Shown in pieces: positions 40,819-51,400 of a DNA stretch of 64,000 nucleotides (positions within the stretch are counted from its first letter, which is position 1; every line of letters starts with the position of its first letter). This DNA comes from Chamaea fasciata (Eukaryota > Chordata > Aves > Passeriformes > Sylviidae): contig JARCOQ010000006.1 in the NCBI GenBank assembly GCA_029207755.1, positions 68,980,093-69,044,092 of the forward strand, in the 5' to 3' direction. The notes under the pieces were generated by a model. The model was not told the origin of the DNA and made no database searches. It worked only from the letters and a program-made list of their open reading frames with translations. The position numbers were made by a program, and so were the translations under genes.

Positions 40819-43207
40819 GAAAAAAGAAAACAAAACAAAAGACCAGTTAACTATCTGCAACAGAAGTTGAACTAAAGGACATACCCAGTAGAATTCAGGT
40901 CCTTTCAGTCAAAAACCCTCTGCTGCACATTTTGTATAAGTGTTACCGTTTCTGCCTACTACTGTTGGAAACACAAATAGTGCAATTTGTGCAATTGGAG
41001 AAGCTTGCCTTTTTTTTTTCCTTCTTAGAACACTCAGCTCCAAACAAACTCGTGTTTACGCACTCATCAAAATGCACTAATGGGTCCTCTGAACTCATTT
41101 ATACTGACAGCTGCAGGAGGCATCAGAGGGAAAACCTCATCCTTTTACTCAAACAGAATAGCTTGGGGAATGATGCGGGCATCTGCTCCGCTTGCTGTGA
41201 CCAACCTCTGTACACAAACAAACCTTAATAAGACTACACCTTTGTTCCAGAAGGAATCCAGTTAGCTGTAACCAGAACCCAGAGTTTCCAAGTCATAGCC
41301 CTGAGTACGCAACAAGTTTGATAGCTCATGTCAGATTTTTCTATCTGCCCCTCTTCAGTGCAGGGATGGCTGCTCAACACACTCCTTCTTCCCCTTCCCC
41401 CTTCGAGAAGCATTGTACAGTGAAACTTGTCTTGACTGTATTTGAGTTCTCTGGTAATGTAATAAGCATGATGGTGCCTTCGATGAATACATCATTCCAG
41501 TCTTGCTGGTGATTTTGTACAGTATAGTGTATGAAGTACTGTGCTGCAAAGCCAAGCAGCTGCAAAGCATTTAAAGGAAATAATTGGAAAATTGTATTTA
41601 AAATATTGCAGTATCTTTCAATGAGTAAACATTGCTAAAATGATTATCCACCTTGCTCTTCAATTAACAAGTTTGCCTGTTTTTTTTGCAGCGGGGGGGG
41701 GAAGGGAGGATGAAGGCATCCAAGTAGTCTCTGGGTTGTCTCTCTCCTTTAATCAGTGTCAGAATTAAAGAAAATGGAGTTCTAATCTCTCTTGGACCTG
41801 AATTTCAGGAATCAGTCCAGAATGATGGATGCTTCTGGCCAGCGTAATGGGTAGACCTAAGCATCCTTTGTGAAGGTGAGCGTATCAAATGGGGATACTG
41901 CAATTTTCAGAGAACTAAACAGCAGCTTTTAAGTTCTTGCATTTTCCAGTTGCACTTTTTTAAAAACTTGTGCTCATTTTGCACATAACTCTCAGCTGAA
42001 GTTGACACTGATGCAGCTCTGGCCCAACGGATAGAAAGGAGTCATCCTCTTCTGCAGTTTGACTGGTGGGTTCTCCATGGACGGGTGTGTTTCTGGATGA
42101 TGTCGTGGAGCACATTCCCATAAACTGCCGCTGCAGCAGGCAGTACAGGCGGGCCCGGTCCCAGGCTTTGCAACGAATGTTGGCTTCAGGCTCAGGAGCA
42201 AAGGGGGTGTTTGTGCATGCATCCGTGCTAAAGTGTGACTGCCTGCATCTGCTTCTGAACATGGAAGACTTCAAATTAAAGAAGGGCAATTTCAAGCAAA
42301 AGCAGGGAGGGCGTTCTGGAAGTCTGTCCCTGGATTATGCAATCATTTGTTGATTTCGAGTAATGTGGAAGATTTTGCACATCTTTTCTGATATGCTAGG
42401 CAAGGGGAAGTGGCATCTGTCTGTTCTCTCCCAGACTTGAGGTCTTCTGTGTTCCATGGTAAGTCTTGCAATATTTTCATACATTTTTTTTTTCTGGGAC
42501 ACATTTCTACCAATTGGCATTTTCATATTTCATGGTTTTTTTTTGTTGAAGGTCTTGCGATTTCAGCTGTTACCTGGAAATCTGTAGTACTTGAACTGCT
42601 CACCATACAACTCCACTCCTTAGGTTTGAAGCCCTCGGACAAATTGCTGTCATCAGTTAGCAGTTTGCCATTAGTGTGGTTTGTATAGCCTGGAGGTTTT
42701 TTTCCTTCTGTAGTGCTGTGGTGTTTTGCTGCCACCTATTTCGTTTGTATGGCAAATGGCACCGGAAATAATTGACAACAAAAACGGAGTAGTAAAAAGA
42801 GCTCCTGAGCCATTCTGCTTTTTGGCTTGCTTCTTGTTTAAGTGACACGAACCCTTGGAACATCATCCAGAGACGTTTACATGGTGATAGCTCACCTGCT
42901 GTGCTGTGGACTCTTACGTGTTCTCGACCCTCTTAATAGTAAATGTACCTCTTAGAGCAAAGGAAGGGATTCACTGACCATTACTGTTAGTTGCTGATTT
43001 GTGAATGGTGGGAGTATTTTGTCATTGCGGTTCTACTTCAACAACTTGGCTGACCATCTTGACTTTAGTAGGTATTCGAGACAGTGGATTACCATCTTTA
43101 TTGCTGTAACTTGTCAAGCATTATATGCTAGTAGATTCTAGTTTAATTGTTGCAGGTGGAAAGTATTTTTAAGTTTCCATTCTGAATGTGTTTTGACTAA
43201 ACATACC

Positions 43208-43213
43208 AATAAA
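43208..43213 (+). terminator. G3BP2: Distal polyA signal AATAAA of G3BP2
   Basis: The hexamer lies in accaataaactactgatgt and is followed within about 35 nt by T/G-containing sequence. It is the likely main end of the gene. Further AATAAA hexamers at 45362-45367 and 45420-45425 could serve rarer extended forms. Confidence 0.6.
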
Positions 43214-43230
43214 CTACTGATGTCTGCAGC

Positions 43231-45430
43231 ATTTATCCATGTCCCTAATTCTCTTGCATGCAGGTGGCTGTAGAGCCCTGGCACCCCTCGCTCACAGAAA
43301 ACATTGTAAGAACATCGTTGCTGACATGGCCGGTGACAGTGGCAAGCTGCAGCCGCACAGCATCATGTGCTTTGAAGTGTTTGACTTTGGGGGCTTCTCT
43401 CACCTTGGGGTATGTGTAGCCCAGGGAGGATGTGAGCTCCTCTCAGACATGTCCCAGCTGGGACTTCTTCACACTCTGCCAGACTGCAGCATCTGGCTGC
43501 AGGATACAGCTTAGATGGTTAATGCAGTGGTGCTGGGAGGAATTTGAGCTGAGCTGTCTTTAAAAAAAGCAGACTGGAGTTGCTTGCTTTCCACTTTACT
43601 GCCATTGAGTCTTGATGGTGCAGAAGTGATTGCCCCCGATTTCCTGATTTTTTACTTCTTGTGTTTGTTCGCATTTAACCAAAAAGGTTGGTTAAAGGGT
43701 TATACTTGCTCTGTTCATAGATACACTGTGGCTGAATCATGGAATCTCTGAAGTTCCTGTTAGCTGTTGTTGGCTGTAACGTGTTGAGGGCATGTCTTGG
43801 CTGTAATATTTCCCGATAAAAGGCTAGGAAGTGACTGAAAAGTAATACAGTGTGAGTTGGAATTCTGGAATGAAAAAAATGGATCCTCTAGAAGTCCCAA
43901 AGCCAGAGTCAGCAAAAACTCCTCAGAGGAGCACCCTCCACAGCTACAAGATCTGCTGGTCGCCAAAGATCTCCAGAGAAACACGATCCCCTCTGCTGCC
44001 GATGGGGGCCTGCAACGTTCAGACCTTGGTGCCTTGAGTTGTGAGGTAAATTGTGCTAGTTCATGTTATCTGGGGCTGAGGGGAAGGGCAGGAGATACTG
44101 GTATCTGAAACTCCAGAGTCAGCCAGGACCTGGTTTTACTCGTGCCATAAAGTCTTGTGTATTTCAAGTTGTTCAAGAGCACCTTCTATCAGCATCAGAG
44201 CTGACACGACGGCTTGTAGTGGAGGTAAAAGAGGAAATGCCAGAACAGCTGCAAAGCAGTGACCTCACCTGTTCCCCTGGCAGTGCCCACGCTTTGGTAC
44301 CTTTACAAAGTCCAGTGGTTTTACAGAAGCCTTTGCAGTACAGTGAGTACTGGGGTTTTGCATGTCATATGGAGAAATACAGCTTGGAACCGTGATTTAT
44401 TGGACATGGTAGAGGAAGATATCAGGCTGCCTGATAATCCTTGGGAAAGCCATTGCTGTCTATTTAAAGCTTGGCTTCCCCCTTGCAGCTTGGGAAGTCA
44501 TTGTCCCTTTGGCTTGTGCTCTGCCTCGTGTTCCCTGGGCCTGAGCTGAAAGGAGACGTCTTGGTAATGGTGCTGCAGCACTTGCTGTTCCCTTGGAAGG
44601 GTGGGAACAGTGCAGTGTCTGTGTGTAGGAATTAAAGCTGAGAGCAGCTTTTGCACATGCTGACATGATGTTCCTGTTGGCTGCCTTGTTGCAGTGCAGG
44701 CTTCGTTGCATGCTTGTCCCTACCTTTGGAGTCCCTGAGTGCCCTGAGAGGTGACATTCAGTAGTTAAACCAGAAGTGGTACAACGGGGCACCAAGGACC
44801 TGGAAGTTTCCTGCCCACAGAAGCTTATTGGGGCCTGCAGCCCTCACAGCCAGCAAGTCCCAAAGTGCTGCTACACATGCGTGCTCCGGGAAACATGGTC
44901 ACCACATTTGTCTGAAGGGACCAAAGACTAAAATTTGGCTGTTGTGTGATCTCCTGGCCACACTTTGCCCTGCCAGAAGCCAGTAAGGAGAGTGAGTGTG
45001 CTCTGCCTGGAGCACACATGAGGGCTTGTCTGTCTGGGATACAGTGGGTCATTGTTTGTATGATCAGGACCGGGTCCCCTCTTCAGCAAAGAGAAGAAAC
45101 GGGAGCGTGTCAGGGGAGAGCACGGCAGCTCTGCCAAAGCCTCTCCTGGAGTATGGCAGGGGCAGCAAGAGCTGCTGCTGTTTCCCCGAGAAGGATCACT
45201 TGGATTTTCCCTGGCATGTTGGCCTTTGCTGATCTGCTCCTGGAGTCTGCACACAGGCATTGCCGTGCTGGGGGCAGAGGAGGGGTGGTCTGTGCAAAGC
45301 TGGTTCAGTTCCGTTCATGCTGCAGCAGGCCTCTGACTCCATCAAACTGCTTACAGGAAAGAATAAAGAAAAAGACTCTGGACGTAAAAGAGTGTCGAGC
45401 AAGGTTCATGTTCCTCTGTAATAAAACATG
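43231..45430. other. Intergenic, 3' of G3BP2
   Basis: I recognise no known gene, transposon tail or RNA gene here. A long plus-strand open frame starts at 44946 and runs to 45851 (301 codons), but its translation has no recognisable domain and ends inside the repeat cluster, so it is not called. Confidence 0.5.
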
Positions 45431-46075
45431 CTGCAGAAATGAGCCTCTTCATCCCAGGGGGATGCAGTCTGTGAGACCCATGTGTTGCTGCTGGGCTGCC
45501 GGCCCACGGAGGGCAGTTCTGGACCGGAACTGGTCTCGTGTGAAATGCGACTCGGCTGCCCCGTCTCCAAGCCTGGCCTCTCTGACAGCAGCGGCCGTTC
45601 GGGAACGTGGAAGAGGTGGGATCGCTTCTCCCCGAGAACGATCAGGGACCAAACCTGAGTGCCACCGTGGGGTGACACAGGGACATTCTGGGAGCGGGCA
45701 GGGCCCTACAGGGACACAGGACTGGGGATGGGAGGGGCTGTTTCACTCTGCCGACGTGTTCGGTCTCGTCACAGGCAAGAGGTGCCACGGGCAGCGAGCA
45801 AGAAGGAGCCGTGGGTGTGGCACCTCAGCCGTAGCAGCGGCCCTCGCTTAGCAGCGGGCTGCAGGCCCGGCTGTGACTGGTGTTAGAACTGCAACGAGTA
45901 CCAGACCGCCTACAGCACCGCTTTAACTCAGAAAGCGCCACTGAGGGGCCCGCAGCAGCGGCTGTCGTTCGGCAGAGCGCGCTACAGGGCTGCTATAGGG
46001 ATGCTTTCCACAGTCCCGGCTTGGCTTTGGCAGGATGAGTTGTAGCGGCGCTCCAACAGCGCTGTTGGGGCGGCG

Positions 46076-46418
46076 CCGAGTTCAGCCGAACCGAGCCGAA
46101 TCTACCTGGAAACAAAGCTTATGGGTCACGGATGGTTTGTTAAGGAATACACTGAAGAGAGGGACATGAGAGAAGCAGGGAAAAGGGGATTTACTGGAGG
46201 GTAAAGAGAAGCCAAGGCAGTTTTGGGGTATGAAGTTCATCGGGCTGAAACAGCACTGGGAAGGCAAGAGGAAAACAGAAGAGGGAAGATAAACAGGGAA
46301 AATGCTTTCATCTAAAAGCCCATCGCACGCACTCATTAATGGTCACAAGGGCAGGAGGCTGGGTTCGGCTGAGCTCGGTTCGGTTCGGCCAAACTCGGCT
46401 CGGTTCGGCTGAACTCGG
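46076..46418. repeat. 24-bp perfect inverted repeat with 295-bp spacer
   Basis: The left arm 46076-46099 (CCGAGTTCAGCC...AGCCGA) is the exact reverse complement of the right arm 46395-46418 (TCGGCTCGGTTC...ACTCGG). The spacer is mostly ordinary, purine-rich sequence unlike the GC-rich arms. It could be terminal inverted repeats of a small element or an inverted duplication of the local TTCGG repeat. Confidence 0.7.
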
Positions 46419-46691
46419 AGCCGCTCGCTGCTTTCGACTGAGTTCGGCTCCCCTAAGGGCAGTGTGGGCCGGGCCGAGGGAGGCGCTGGTGGGAAGGGAG
46501 CGTTCCCTCACGTTAAACACGCAGAGCTCGGTGTTTTCCTGCTGCCGCGTCCCGCGGGCGGCCCGGCCATCGCACGGACACGAACGGGAGCGCGGAGTCG
46601 GACAGGAGCTGATTAGGCAGTGACTGCATTCGAGCTAATTGATGTTCATGAGAGCAGGAGGCTGCGTTCGGCCGAGCTCGGTTCGGTTTGG
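46334..46691 (+). repeat. Diverged direct repeat of about 56 bp, two copies 303 bp apart
   Basis: Copies at 46334-46390 and 46637-46691 share the layout ATTRATGKTCA, then GCAGGAGGCTG, GTTCGG, GAGCTCGGTTCGGTT and GGCC, with scattered mismatches. They introduce the TTCGG-rich blocks. This is a partial segmental or tandem duplication. Confidence 0.65.
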
Positions 46692-47910
46692 CCGGCTCGT
46701 AAGGTTCGGCTGAGCAGGACTCGATTCGGCTCAGCTTCGGACCACGAAGTGGTCTCGTGTGAAATGCGACTCGGCTGCTCTCTCGGCCGGACCCTCCTCG
46801 GGGAAGCTGACAGCCCATGGCCCCGGCGATCCCTTTGTCCGGCAGCCGGGGAACCCGAAGGAAAGGGTGGGGACTCACACAGCCGTGAGGAGAGCCCGAT
46901 GTTCAACGTGAGGGGGCCGCCGCTTTTCCGCCCAGCGCCTCGGCCCGGCCCGCGCCGCCTTCAGGGAGCCGAGCTCGGCCGAGCCCAGCGAGCGGGCCTG
47001 GCCCAGGCGCGGGAAAGCGGCGGCCCGCCTCACGTTAAACACTGGGCTCCCCTCGCGGGTAGCCGCCACTGCCGCGTTCAGGGCATCGGGAGCGTGGCCC
47101 GCGCCTCTCCCGGGGCAGCACCGGGCTCGGATTCTCGTAGAGCCCCGGACGGCGAAGCTGGGACGCCCGCACAGGTGCTCGGGGGCTCCGGGGCAGCGAG
47201 CCGGGGCCGGGGCCTGCGCGGGGCCACAGGAGCAGCAGCGGCAAAAGGAGCTACTTTTTTTCAGTTCCGCGCCTTTCGCGGAGGGAGCGGTAGCGGTAAG
47301 GCGGTTCAGGTGAGGTGTGGTGGGAGTGGGAGCTCTGCCGGGGCCCGGAGTTTTGTTGGAGCTTGGGGCCGGCAACCTCTCCGGGACCGGGATAGGGGGC
47401 CTTGGCGGGGGCCGGGGTTGGGGCTGGGGGCATCCACGGCCCGAGCCTCCCCGGGACGGTGAAATGAAATATGTCCTAGCAAATCACGGTTTTATTGGCA
47501 TAGGACCAGGAAATGTCTCTCCAGGGAGTTTCCTGCAGTGAAGGGCGTGATTTAGGTGGTGAACTTTTCAGGAGAAAATTTAAAACGCTTTTTTAAAAAC
47601 GAGTTAAGATATGAAAAGTGTCTTAAAACAAGGCTGTTTGTAGCTCTTTGCAAATTAAGAGATACTTGATTTGTGGCTGGTGTAAAAATAATCTTTTTTT
47701 TTTTTTTTTTAGAGGAGCTCCTTGCTAATCATCTTCTTTAGATCGAGCAGTACCGTTGAAACTTCTCTTGATATGTAATGATAATGGCCAAAGCCTAAAA
47801 TCAACATGCAATTGAATCAGGGTATTAATGTCTAACTAAATGTCTTATCACCTTTGATATTCTTTCATAAAAACTTTCCAAGAGCAATAAAGAGAAAAAA
47901 ATCTGAAATA
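46620..47910 (+). other. Candidate two-exon plus-strand transcript from the CpG cluster
   Basis: On the plus strand the CpG island ends at two consensus donors: agcg|GTAAGG after 47295 and ttcag|GTGAGG after 47309. About 400 bp on there is a strong acceptor, 17 T then AG (47694-47712), and an AATAAA at 47886-47891 follows. A second exon of about 47713-47910 would end convergently about 100 bp from the ALB 3' end. A frame open from 46620 reaches the 47309 donor in phase 0 and would continue for 21 codons in exon 2 before a TAA. Its product is low-complexity, so a non-coding RNA is at least as likely. The 5' boundary is unknown. All of this is inference from signals. Confidence 0.3.
46899..47042. 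repeat. Imperfect large palindrome
   Basis: The left arm from 46899 (GATGTTCAACGTGAGG then ccgccgctttt) and the right arm ending 47042 (gaaagcggcggcc then CCTCACGTTAAACAC) are diverged reverse complements. The two head-to-head copies of the repeat unit overlap in the middle. The palindrome could extrude a hairpin and might be prone to assembly error. Confidence 0.6.
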
Positions 47911-48009
47911 CAGACTCTCTGCCGATATATTCTACTTAGAATAGCCATTTGGTGTAGGCAGCACTGCAGAACTTTGCCTTATGGTAGTCACCAGCAGACA
48001 AGGACAGGT

Positions 48010-48182
48010 GCAGTTTTATAAAGCCTTTATTTATTTTTCTTTAGTGACGGAATTGAAAAGCACATAGTGTGACAGAACACAGAAGATTCATGAAATATCC
48101 ATTCAGTACCAAAGGATAAAGGGTAAGGGGTGCGAGAAGTTACACAGGAAGTTTTTTTCTTCATGTTTTTCCCACTGGCAAC
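48010..48182 (-). other. ALB: ALB non-coding last exon (3' UTR) with polyA signals
   Basis: On the minus strand, tctccaatctag|GTTGCC gives an acceptor before 48182. The exon runs to overlapping AATAAATAAA signals (TTTATT on the plus strand at 48027-48032 and 48031-48036). Coding exon 14 ends after the stop at a donor (CTAAG|GTAGGT, exon end 48399). This reproduces the mammalian ALB layout with an untranslated exon 15. Confidence 0.75.
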
Positions 48183-48404
48183 CTAGATTGGAGAGACAAA
48201 AGCATACTGGTAAGTACTTCAATTTTTTGAGCCCTGTGCAGTGGCAGATATTAAAACAATTAGGGAAAGCACAGGTGGTGACTAAACGGAAGCTGGATGC
48301 TTTTTGGGGATAAAGAAGTTAAGTGGATGGAAGGGTGGACAGGAAGGGACAGACAGATTGACATACAAAGGTATTTGTCCATTGCTGCTGTAACCTACCT
48401 TAGG

Positions 48405-51400
48405 TTAAGCACCAATTCCTAATGTGGCTCTGCTCTGGACTATTAGGGCAGCACCCTAGGAAAAGGAACACAAACAGTTGTGAGACAGAAACGAAGGAGA
48501 AAAGTAGGTTGTGCTTGAGAAGGAACTATTAGAAACTTAAACTTGTGCCTGAATTATGGTTCAAAGGATAATTCTAATGGTACTTCCTAACCCTAGAACC
48601 AGTGTGCCCCTGGATGTTCTGTGTCTTCCAGTTTTGCCAAAGTAGAAAAGAAACTACTGAAACTGATTAGAGACAAAATAATTCTTTCCTAAGTCTTCCC
48701 GAAATATCTAACTATGTAATACTTCGGATGTAAATAAAAAAGAATTCAATTAATAAGCAGTTTAAGATATTAATAATAGTTCTATGCCCTACATTATAAT
48801 GAGGTTGCTACTGTAAACCTGGCAATGCAATATGGCTCTAGATAAACTTCTGTGTCATGATCAGCTGAACTCCCAATATATCTGCATTTGTTGTGCAGTT
48901 CTGAGAATTGGTCCTGATGCACTTTTTACTAGTAATCCCAGAGTTTTGTAAGGGTCTGTAGCACAAAAGGAATTTAATGTATGCTAAAGTTAAATCTTAC
49001 ACATGGATCTTTTTCAACTGTGGCTTGTAGATGTTTAGCTCTTGTGACAAGGCCCAGGAGAACTTCATCTAATCTGGGATTTAGATGTGCTTTGAGCAGG
49101 TGGTTTGACCTTTCCACTGAAATTGTTCAGTGACTATCATCTCTGCAGCCAAGACACACATTAAGGTCTGGCCAATTATTATAAGGGCACATGGACAAGT
49201 GACCACTGCAGTTTGCATAACAACTTTCTGTCACAGTTTCCAGGTTCCTGTATATGTAGTTTGGGTAGTGTTCGTTGTTTTGGGTTTTTTTGGGTTTTCT
49301 TAATTTGTTTTGGTTTTTTGTTTGTTTGGGCGGGGGGGATTTGTGTGTGCATTTTTTTTGGTTTTTTTGTTCATTTTTTTTTTAAAAGGAGATAGAAAGT
49401 ACCTCTTCCCCAAAGCACGAGTTTACATCTGACTGCTTGCAGCACTTATCCATCATGGCATTGAAACCCCCAGTAATTGTTGTTAGTTGTTCTTCTGTCA
49501 TCTGGGGCTTGCGTTTGATGAGGTTGATGAGCAATCTGAAAACAGAGCCACAAGACACAATTAATTTTGCCTGCTGTAGTTGGATTCCCCATTTTACAAG
49601 ACACCCATTCTCCCCAGGCACAGCTCATTTATGAGGATTTTTTTGCCATGCCTAGATGAGCCTGTGCCTGTTTGTGACTCCAAATGCCCAGTCTAACACA
49701 ACCATCTGTTTGTGTTAACTCAGGTACAGGAGGGGAGAAGCTTATGGAAATGATCTGTATGTTGTCTTAATTAAGTACGTCTCAAGATTTGCACTGGCAG
49801 TGGGCCTACATGAAACTGGTCAGTTAAGAGAGTGATTTTAAGTGAAGAAAAAATTCCATTTGCCTCTTCCAAACTACATGATGTTATATGCTGACCAGGT
49901 CAGTGCAAACACATAGTTCCATCTGGTTTTCTCTGTCACTAGTGAAGTCCCAGTTAGATGACAAAACAGGGTGTAGCTTCTTTCTGCACTCCCCAAAGTG
50001 CTACACTTCAAAAGCTTCCCCGCAGGGTATTTCTTGGCACTTACTTCAGCTGTCCTGCTTCACGCTCAGCCGGAGGAGCAGTGCACATTTGCTCATCAAA
50101 ATTGAACATCATAGGGTCAAATGGTGGAGGCACGTATTTGGTATCTACACCCATGGCAGTGAAACATGGTCTCCTGTAAGAGTAGAGCTCGTTGCAGCAC
50201 TGTGAAACCTGGTCATTTATAGGGGTGCTCTCCTGTCTCTTGCACATATCTTCAATGACCATGCTCAGCTGAAAAGAAAAGGGCAAAGGTGAGTTACATC
50301 TTCCCAAAAACACAGCAAACAGGTGATGTTTGTATCACAATAGCACAGCTGAAAGTGGAAGCTATTGAATGTAACACCAGCTGGGAAATGGCATGTGTTT
50401 AAAATTTAAAATATGTAAATATTCCTGGAGTAAGGCATTTCTTCATCTGCAAACAGTTTGGGCATTGGACTACAATCAGTAGGTTTGAGGGTACTGTTTA
50501 ACTTTCCAAATGCAACCTGCCAACAATCTCAGTCATGGAGCTCTGTGCAACCTGGTCCAGAGGAAGGTGTCCCTGCTCATGGCAGGGTGTTGGAACTCGA
50601 TGATCTTTAAGGTTCCTTCCAACCCAGGCCTTCCTGTGTTTCTACAGAATTGATTCCCAATTCCACGATTCTATGACCTTACTTTTGCTTTCTGAGGGAA
50701 AGCAAAGTTTAACTAAAATTCTCACAAGCTACCATCAGATAGCAATTTAGGCTCTCACATCCATTAAAAATGAACAGGTTTGGAGCTCTGTTAGGCAGAT
50801 GCTTAGCATGGTGTTTATGAAAAATCACTGTGTTTGCTATCTCACCAGGCTTCAGTATTTTTGTGAACAGGAAAAATCTCCAAGAGAAGGAGGAGAAAGA
50901 ATAAATCCATGTACTCACATAGTGCTCAGAACAAGACATGCGTTTCTGCTCAGGAAGACTGCAGCACTTGCTGCCCACAGCTGTCATTTTCTTCCCGATT
51001 TCCAGCAAGGTGTCAGTTGATACCTGAGGCATTTTCTTAGTGTAGCGAACCAGAATTCTGATAAAGTCAAATCAAAATGATTGTTAGTAGAGCATTCTTT
51101 AACTGTGAGCACATCTAGGCCACTGAAGAGAAAATAAAAGTGAAGACCAAATCAATCTGCCCAAAGCAGCCAGTGTAATTCATTACACTCCAGAATATTT
51201 ATCAGGAATTGCTCACCCTTTAAGGAAGTCTGCCTCGCCATGGGTATTGAACAGCTCACAGTTTGTCTTCACAACATCCTCAGTTTCCTTCACATGTTTG
51301 TTCAGTTCCACTTGCTGCAAACAAGTACAAATTTATTAGTAATATTAGAGCAAGACTTGATGGTAACAGTCATACAAATGTAACTTATGACCTTTTCTAA

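Larger units (their letters stand above)
40578..43230 (+). other. G3BP2: G3BP2 3' UTR
   Basis: No intron or new reading frame is needed between the stop codon and the AATAAA at 43208-43213, which ends a UTR of about 2.65 kb. An earlier AATAAA at 40813-40818 could give a short 3' UTR of about 260 nt. A pyrimidine tract followed by GCAG and a run of G (about 41680-41703) resembles a splice acceptor but has no obvious use. The 3' end is approximate. Confidence 0.7.
45430..47480. repeat. CpG-dense repeat cluster between convergent G3BP2 and ALB
   Basis: This region is far richer in CpG than its flanks, especially 46350-47460. It contains related repeats: a 29-bp perfect direct repeat (45531-45559 and 46750-46778); a 24-bp perfect inverted repeat (46076-46099 and 46395-46418); degenerate TTCGG-rich blocks at 46358-46448 and 46656-46740; and three copies of a roughly 100-bp unit starting GTTTAACGTGAGG or GTTCAACGTGAGG (minus 46416-46520, plus 46899-47000, minus 46945-47042). 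It could be a CpG-island promoter built from minisatellite-like units or remnants of an unknown mobile element. No family is recognised. Confidence 0.7.

Noticed and set aside
44946..45851. 301-codon plus-strand open frame in the G3BP2-ALB interval
   Set aside because: No recognisable domain or codon pattern, no convincing start context, and it runs into the CpG repeat cluster, where open frames are expected by composition.
46620..47462. 280-codon plus-strand open frame as a protein-coding gene
   Set aside because: The frame covers GC-rich inverted and direct repeats, and long frames also exist on the opposite strand. It is kept only as part of a low-confidence candidate transcript.
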